Origin: Inonotus obliquus
Taxonomy: Eukaryota; Basidiomycota; Agaricomycetes; Hymenochaetales; Hymenochaetaceae
Direction of reading: 5' to 3'
Assembly (NCBI GenBank): GCA_032164295.1
Contig: JAJHTX010000007.1
Span: forward strand, 186,001 to 250,000
DNA: 64,000 nt
Part shown: positions 59,974 through 64,000 of the stretch, piece by piece
Numbering within the stretch: the stretch's first letter is position 1
Layout of the letters: each line of letters begins with the position of its first letter
The notes under the pieces: model-generated
Told to the model about the DNA's origin: nothing
Database searches by the model: none
What the model saw: only the letters and a program-made list of their open reading frames with translations
Program-made: the position numbers and the translations under genes

Positions 59974-60705
59974 CTGGGGACTGGCAACCGCAAAGGTTGA
60001 CGCGTTCTTTCCCACGGGTCCGCCGCGTCGTGCCGGTGATCGACGCACTTCAATGTGCATTTCACTTCTGGATCCAGTCTTCGACTGCATTCAGTATTGT
60101 CCACATCACATAAATTGCATCGAAAAAATGCGTAATATATACATTCATAGTCCAGGAATCCATTTATGTATGTGCAATAAAATTGTAGTAAAAAATGGGC
60201 AAGATATGGTGATTTCTTTCCAATATCTCAGAAACTAGGAATGACCAATTAAAACTTTTTTTAATAGGATTGAAGAAAAGCATGCAAAACTTCATTCTGT
60301 GTATTTAGGTGGACCATTTTTCAATTGTGGAAGGCCTGAAGCTCAAGGATTTGAGAAATGCTATAGTATAGAGATAGGAAATACAATAGAAAGAATGGTG
60401 AGACGCGTGTTCCCACGGGTCAAGTCACGCAAATTACAGTTGGAACTGTCGCATACAGCCTTCTCCTGGCTGCAATGCCATCCACTATACATGTATTAAG
60501 CTATAGAACTTCGTAATATGTGTATTCACACATGCAGAAACTTAATTTGAGCTCGATTTGTATTTAATACCTTTTATAGGCTCTTTTGTGGCAAATTGAA
60601 AAGTGAGACAGAGAGATCGGCGCAGATTACTGCATTAAGTAAAACATTCAGCTCCGCTTGAAAAAAAACCTGCACGCGGGTAGCTTCGGGATTGCCAGTC
60701 CCCAG
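59974..60705. mobile_element. 732-bp TIR element with 5-bp target duplication
   Basis: Ends CTGGGGACTGGCAA and TTGCCAGTCCCCAG are exact inverted repeats, flanked by AAATA on both sides (59969-59973, 60706-60710). Absent from the FMO1 and FMO2 spacers. No reading frame of transposase type, so non-autonomous. A second copy, inverted and cut by the window edge, is at 1-381. The superfamily is not clear from TIR and 5-bp duplication alone. Confidence 0.82.
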
Positions 60706-60718
60706 AAATAGGCAAGTA

Positions 60719-60735
60719 CACGTGAGTATCACGTG
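60719..60735. promoter_or_regulatory. Twin-CACGTG palindrome (copy 3)
   Basis: CACGTGAGTATCACGTG. The 732-bp element has landed 8 bp from its duplicated target, between this motif and FMO3, moving the motif from about 400 to 1,107 bp upstream of the FMO3 ATG. Confidence 0.5.
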
Positions 60736-61641
60736 CGCGTCGAACTTCGAACGATATGACAAACCTCTCTACACCAGAATAACTCCGCACGTCCGCCTTG
60801 CGCATCCTTGCAGTGCCCAATTGATAAGCGGGATGCTGTTGGTACCAGTCGTCGTGATTCACACTCGGGTGTCGCATTCCACAGGGTTGGTACTGTCGTC
60901 GATATCCTTCCGTTGCAGAAATATCCTGCTCTGCGACAGTTTTGCGTGACAAAGAAAAGAATGTCGTTTAAGAGAAAGCATAGTAGTATGAGGTATGGAA
61001 CCGGTGTTCAGTGTATGGTAAACTTGATGGTGGTTTACAATCGGACAGGCGGAGCGCAATGCTTAGAACTCGAACTCGATCGAGTTGAAAGAAAGGCGCC
61101 TGAAGCATGCCTCTCTTTTCTAGCATCTCGCATGGAACACCGCACCTCTTCCGCTACGTATTCCTTTGTGACCGGTTGCGTTCGTGCAAAACATTCACGA
61201 CACAGAAACCGCGATGCAAATGCTCCTTCGTCTTGCACCACCGCATCTTTCATCACCACCAATCAACTCTCATCAATCAACTCTTATTGTGTGCTCCATC
61301 TCATTCTCATGACGGGTCAAGTGCTGAAAAATGCGCGACGTTCTGCATTGGCGTTGGTATGCAAAATACTATCACCTTACCGTATCTTAAAACTTAATCA
61401 TTCCTGTTCATATGTCGGATTGACCTCCGCATTAAGAGCTGTTACCCTTTCCTCAATCTTTTCCAGACTACATCAACATACACCTGTGTATCGAGGCAAG
61501 ACGTGTATTCCAAAGTATTAAGGTCACCGCATGATGTCCTGTTGCTTGGCCGTTAGTTATTCCTGCGGTCTGCATGCTTTCGATAGCAAGTATGTATATT
61601 TGATACCCTCGTCGAGGCCGGAATACCACGGCACCCCACAA

Positions 61642-62050
61642 GAAGCTCTCTTCGCGTGGTGCAGTACTGAATGTATCGACGCCGGTCAGATCCGAGATAT
61701 CGCACCCGAGACGATTATTTCTCATTTCAAGTAGCAACGACTACAGTGCTAGTATTTGATACCGGTAACGACACCTCATGTGCCAGAGTCAGCACTGAGA
61801 GTATCACAGAAATAACTTTCGACAAAGACGTGAGACCTGACCACTGTCTACTTCATCTAAGATTACTTACCGTCAGTACTATAGTTGATACCACGAAGAC
61901 CAGTCGACTCCGTCTTCTTCGTGGTAGGCGTTGGACTTGACTAGACTATCTAGGTTGTGAGAATGGTTAGAATCGGACGTCTGCATTCTCAGCGCCATCA
62001 CCGACATCTCTGGTGAGTCAGTTGATTCGTCGTACCTAGTCCTGGTCTGG
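61642..62050 (+). pseudogene. 5' fragment of DUF6533 gene, copy H
   Basis: It has the same missing ATG (GAA) as copy G. A 4-base deletion in the ISQYFQ codons (near 61724) shifts the frame; this differs from the 10-base deletion of G at the same place. Exon 4 reads RRPVDSVFFV, and exon 5 is still recognisable. Similarity ends at about 62050; later exons are absent. Confidence 0.78.
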
Positions 62051-62370
62051 TACTGAGACATATACATAACATAATATCCAAGTTGCAGTAAAACAAAATA
62101 GACTAAGCTCAACATCTGGACCCTAGTAATTTCAGTCAACAGAAACAAAGCGCAACACTCGCAACATATAAGGGACGCTATTCTCAAGCATGAATCTGTG
62201 ATCAAGAAAGACAAAAAACGACTCGAGGAACACGGGCACCTCGATAAATAAGGCAATAATAGTCGAGCGGGAAGCACACAACGAGACGCGCGAATAGATA
62301 AAGGATAGGATATCCCTATCCAGTTGGCGATTACGTTTATGCGGTTTCCCCATTCCCCCAGATCACCGTC
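62051..62370. other. Junction between fragment H and copy I
   Basis: No gene. The end of duplication block 2 joins the 3' flank of copy I here. Confidence 0.4.
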
Positions 62371-64000
62371 TCACTTTCCCTGAGCATTGATCAGATCTTC
62401 TGCATAGGAAGGATGCAAAGCGATGATGTACCTTCGGGGATTGGCCGGCTCTACAAAATCCATCTCGCTCACTGTATTGGACAGCGTTCTCAGGCTGTAG
62501 CTCGTCCCCTCATTCTGGCCTCGTTCTCCAGCCTCCTTCAGATTGAACAACATTCGACTCCCGAGAATGCAGAGAAACGAAGGACTTGCAAGGCTGGCTA
62601 GCACATTCGACAGGAAGACGTCCGAAAGCTGCAGTCTGTATGTGAGAATGGCAAATACACAGCAGGCAATGACGCTTTGGAAGGAGAACGATATTAGATG
62701 ATAAGCTTGCGATAGAGAGATTTACGTACAGGGCATAGTATATAACTTGGTCCTTTACGAGAATATTTACGAGTGTGAAACCTTTAAATCCGGACGACAT
62801 TCTCCAATACTCTGCAGCCTTGTAAATTGCGAGCACCAAGAGAAGTGTCCCGTACACCAATGGGACCAACCTAAATAATATGAGCGATCGCTCAAATTAC
62901 GCTGCATTGCTCACCAGCCGACCATTCCAAGCTGCCACGGAGTAAAGTTGTCGACACCACAGAATGTCATAGTTGCGAAACCGGCGAGTGCACCTTAAAG
63001 CAAGGTAAGATACTATGTTCAATCCAATAAAAATATGGCATACTGTGTTGTAGTATAATTAAGTAAACCGTCAATCCTAGTTTAGACGCGGCCTCCAACA
63101 CCAGCAAGGTTTTCAAGAATGTGGCCAACGTTCTGTCTGTTCGGTGTGAGAATGGAGCATTGTAATCGAATGCATCCTACCATGTGAGCACAGCGCAAGT
63201 ACGCGAATCATTAGGATATCTATTCGGAATGTGAGTATGAGCAAGAGAAAGCGGCCTTAAGACGTTTACAGTCAATCGAAATGATAGTTATCCAGCCTAG
63301 AAATCAGTCAGCCATGAGCTCCAGAACGCATGGCAAATGCTTACTGGCAATATTGTAGGTCCATACAGAAAAATTACCTGAATTGTGTCATTCTTCTCAT
63401 GTCTAAACTGATGAGGTTTGAAACATACACCTAGCAGTCTGAAATTGATGAGTGATCAAACAGCTTTCTACGGTCAAACTCACAAGGAAAGTGTTGCGGA
63501 AAACGAGTCAACTTGTGAGAACATGATCCGATTCAGTCTTACCGCAGTGATCAGGAAAACAACCGACTTACAATAAAGTGTAGAAATAGCACCGATTATT
63601 CCACCGTAGCGGTTCTGTTACACACTTCAATAACGTTTCGTGTCCTAAAAGGCTAATACTTACCACAAAGTACACAAACTCGACAGGTTTCTTCGGAATT
63701 TTCTAATTCGACCCAACAGTCAGTGAGCCCTTGGACAACGACAGACAATTGTTAGACGTACCCAAAAGTATCTTGCCTAGATCGTCAGACGATCAGTACT
63801 TCTACAATCCTGACAAAGACAAGAAGACTTTGATACCTCTTTATCCAACGTAACGACTTTTGCGGCTGTTAGTATTTGGTCTGCGATCGTTGAGTACGAT
63901 ACTCACGGGTATCATAGACCAGGACACTGAGAATTGCCACTTGGAAGTACTGAGATATAGTATAGTCCCTCACAAAGATCGGAAGTAGACTAGGATCAAT
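62371..64000 (-). CDS. DUF6533-type seven-helix membrane protein, copy I (start outside window)
   Basis: The visible first-exon part encodes IDPSLLPIFVRDYTISQYFQVAILSVLVYDT-like sequence to the donor at 63906. With the family's 127-nt first exon, the ATG would be at about 64033, so 11 residues are missing. Traced further: NFSVWTYNIA, ILMIRVLALCS-type exon, GLTVYLIILQH, ALAGFATMTFCGVDN, PWQLGMVGW, LVPLVYG, AIYKAAEYW and a last exon ending SPSFLCILGSRMLFNLKEAGERGQNEG to FVEPANPRRY and stop at 62371-62373. No disabling change noted. Function unknown. Confidence 0.75.

Larger units (their letters stand above)
59612..61641. promoter_or_regulatory. Spacer between FMO3 and copy H, enlarged by a TIR element
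   Basis: Homologous to the other two module spacers outside 59974-60705. Frames such as 61035-61262 (reverse) resemble parts of the other spacers but are not conserved in length or frame. Confidence 0.5.
56850..62050. repeat. Direct ~5-kb duplication, block 2 (FMO3 + H)
   Basis: Second copy of 51195-56185 in the same orientation. It starts within the former copy G after exon 10 and ends within the first part of copy H (intron after exon 5, about 62050). It carries a 732-bp TIR element not found in block 1 and lacks block 1's MITE, so both insertions postdate the duplication. Confidence 0.8.

Overview
This window is nuclear DNA of a basidiomycete fungus, most likely a mushroom-forming agaricomycete. 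Genes are split by many introns of about 40-70 nt with GT-AG (occasionally GC-AG) borders. The window carries a nine-member family of DUF6533-type seven-helix membrane proteins, which I know as a family expanded in Agaricomycetes, together with Zn2Cys6, MYND and CCCH genes of fungal type. No species can be named from the sequence.

Layout. (1) 0.4-7.8 kb holds three tandem ~2.5 kb units, each with one DUF6533 gene (copies A, B, C, all forward), preceded by the end of a TIR element. (2) 8.9-16.5 kb holds DUF6533 copy D (reverse), a 1.4 kb spacer, an intact flavin monooxygenase FMO1 (forward), and a broken DUF6533 copy E bracketed by two inverted MITEs. (3) 17.7-46.8 kb is a single-copy block: pyridoxamine-phosphate oxidase, a degenerate alpha/beta-hydrolase-like protein, a MYND-finger protein, an unknown protein, a SnoaL-like protein, a large Ser-rich protein, a Zn2Cys6 transcription factor, a secreted GPI-type protein, two lineage-restricted unknowns, a decayed PP2A-like phosphatase and a four-finger CCCH protein. 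(4) 47.9-64 kb returns to the repeated families: DUF6533 F (reverse), a nest of AT-rich DNA transposons, FMO2 (reverse, intact) with DUF6533 G (forward, dead), FMO3 (reverse, dead) with DUF6533 H (forward, dead), and DUF6533 I (reverse, running off the right edge).

The strongest theme is a repeated head-to-head module: an FMO gene and a DUF6533 gene transcribed away from one homologous spacer. It occurs three times (D/FMO1, FMO2/G, FMO3/H). The left copy is inverted relative to the two right copies, and the right copies form a ~5 kb direct duplication. Each spacer keeps a twin-CACGTG palindrome. Non-autonomous TIR elements sit in individual copies, and the sister copies supply the matching empty sites. 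Between DUF6533 copies there are signs of gene conversion, a hypervariable first exon, an in-frame splice-site shift and a micro-inversion.

Exon models were built by hand from splice signals, reading frame and comparison between copies. For copy A, FMO1 and the main single-copy genes the exon lengths were added up and close in frame. I could run no alignments or database searches, so family names rest on recognised motifs.
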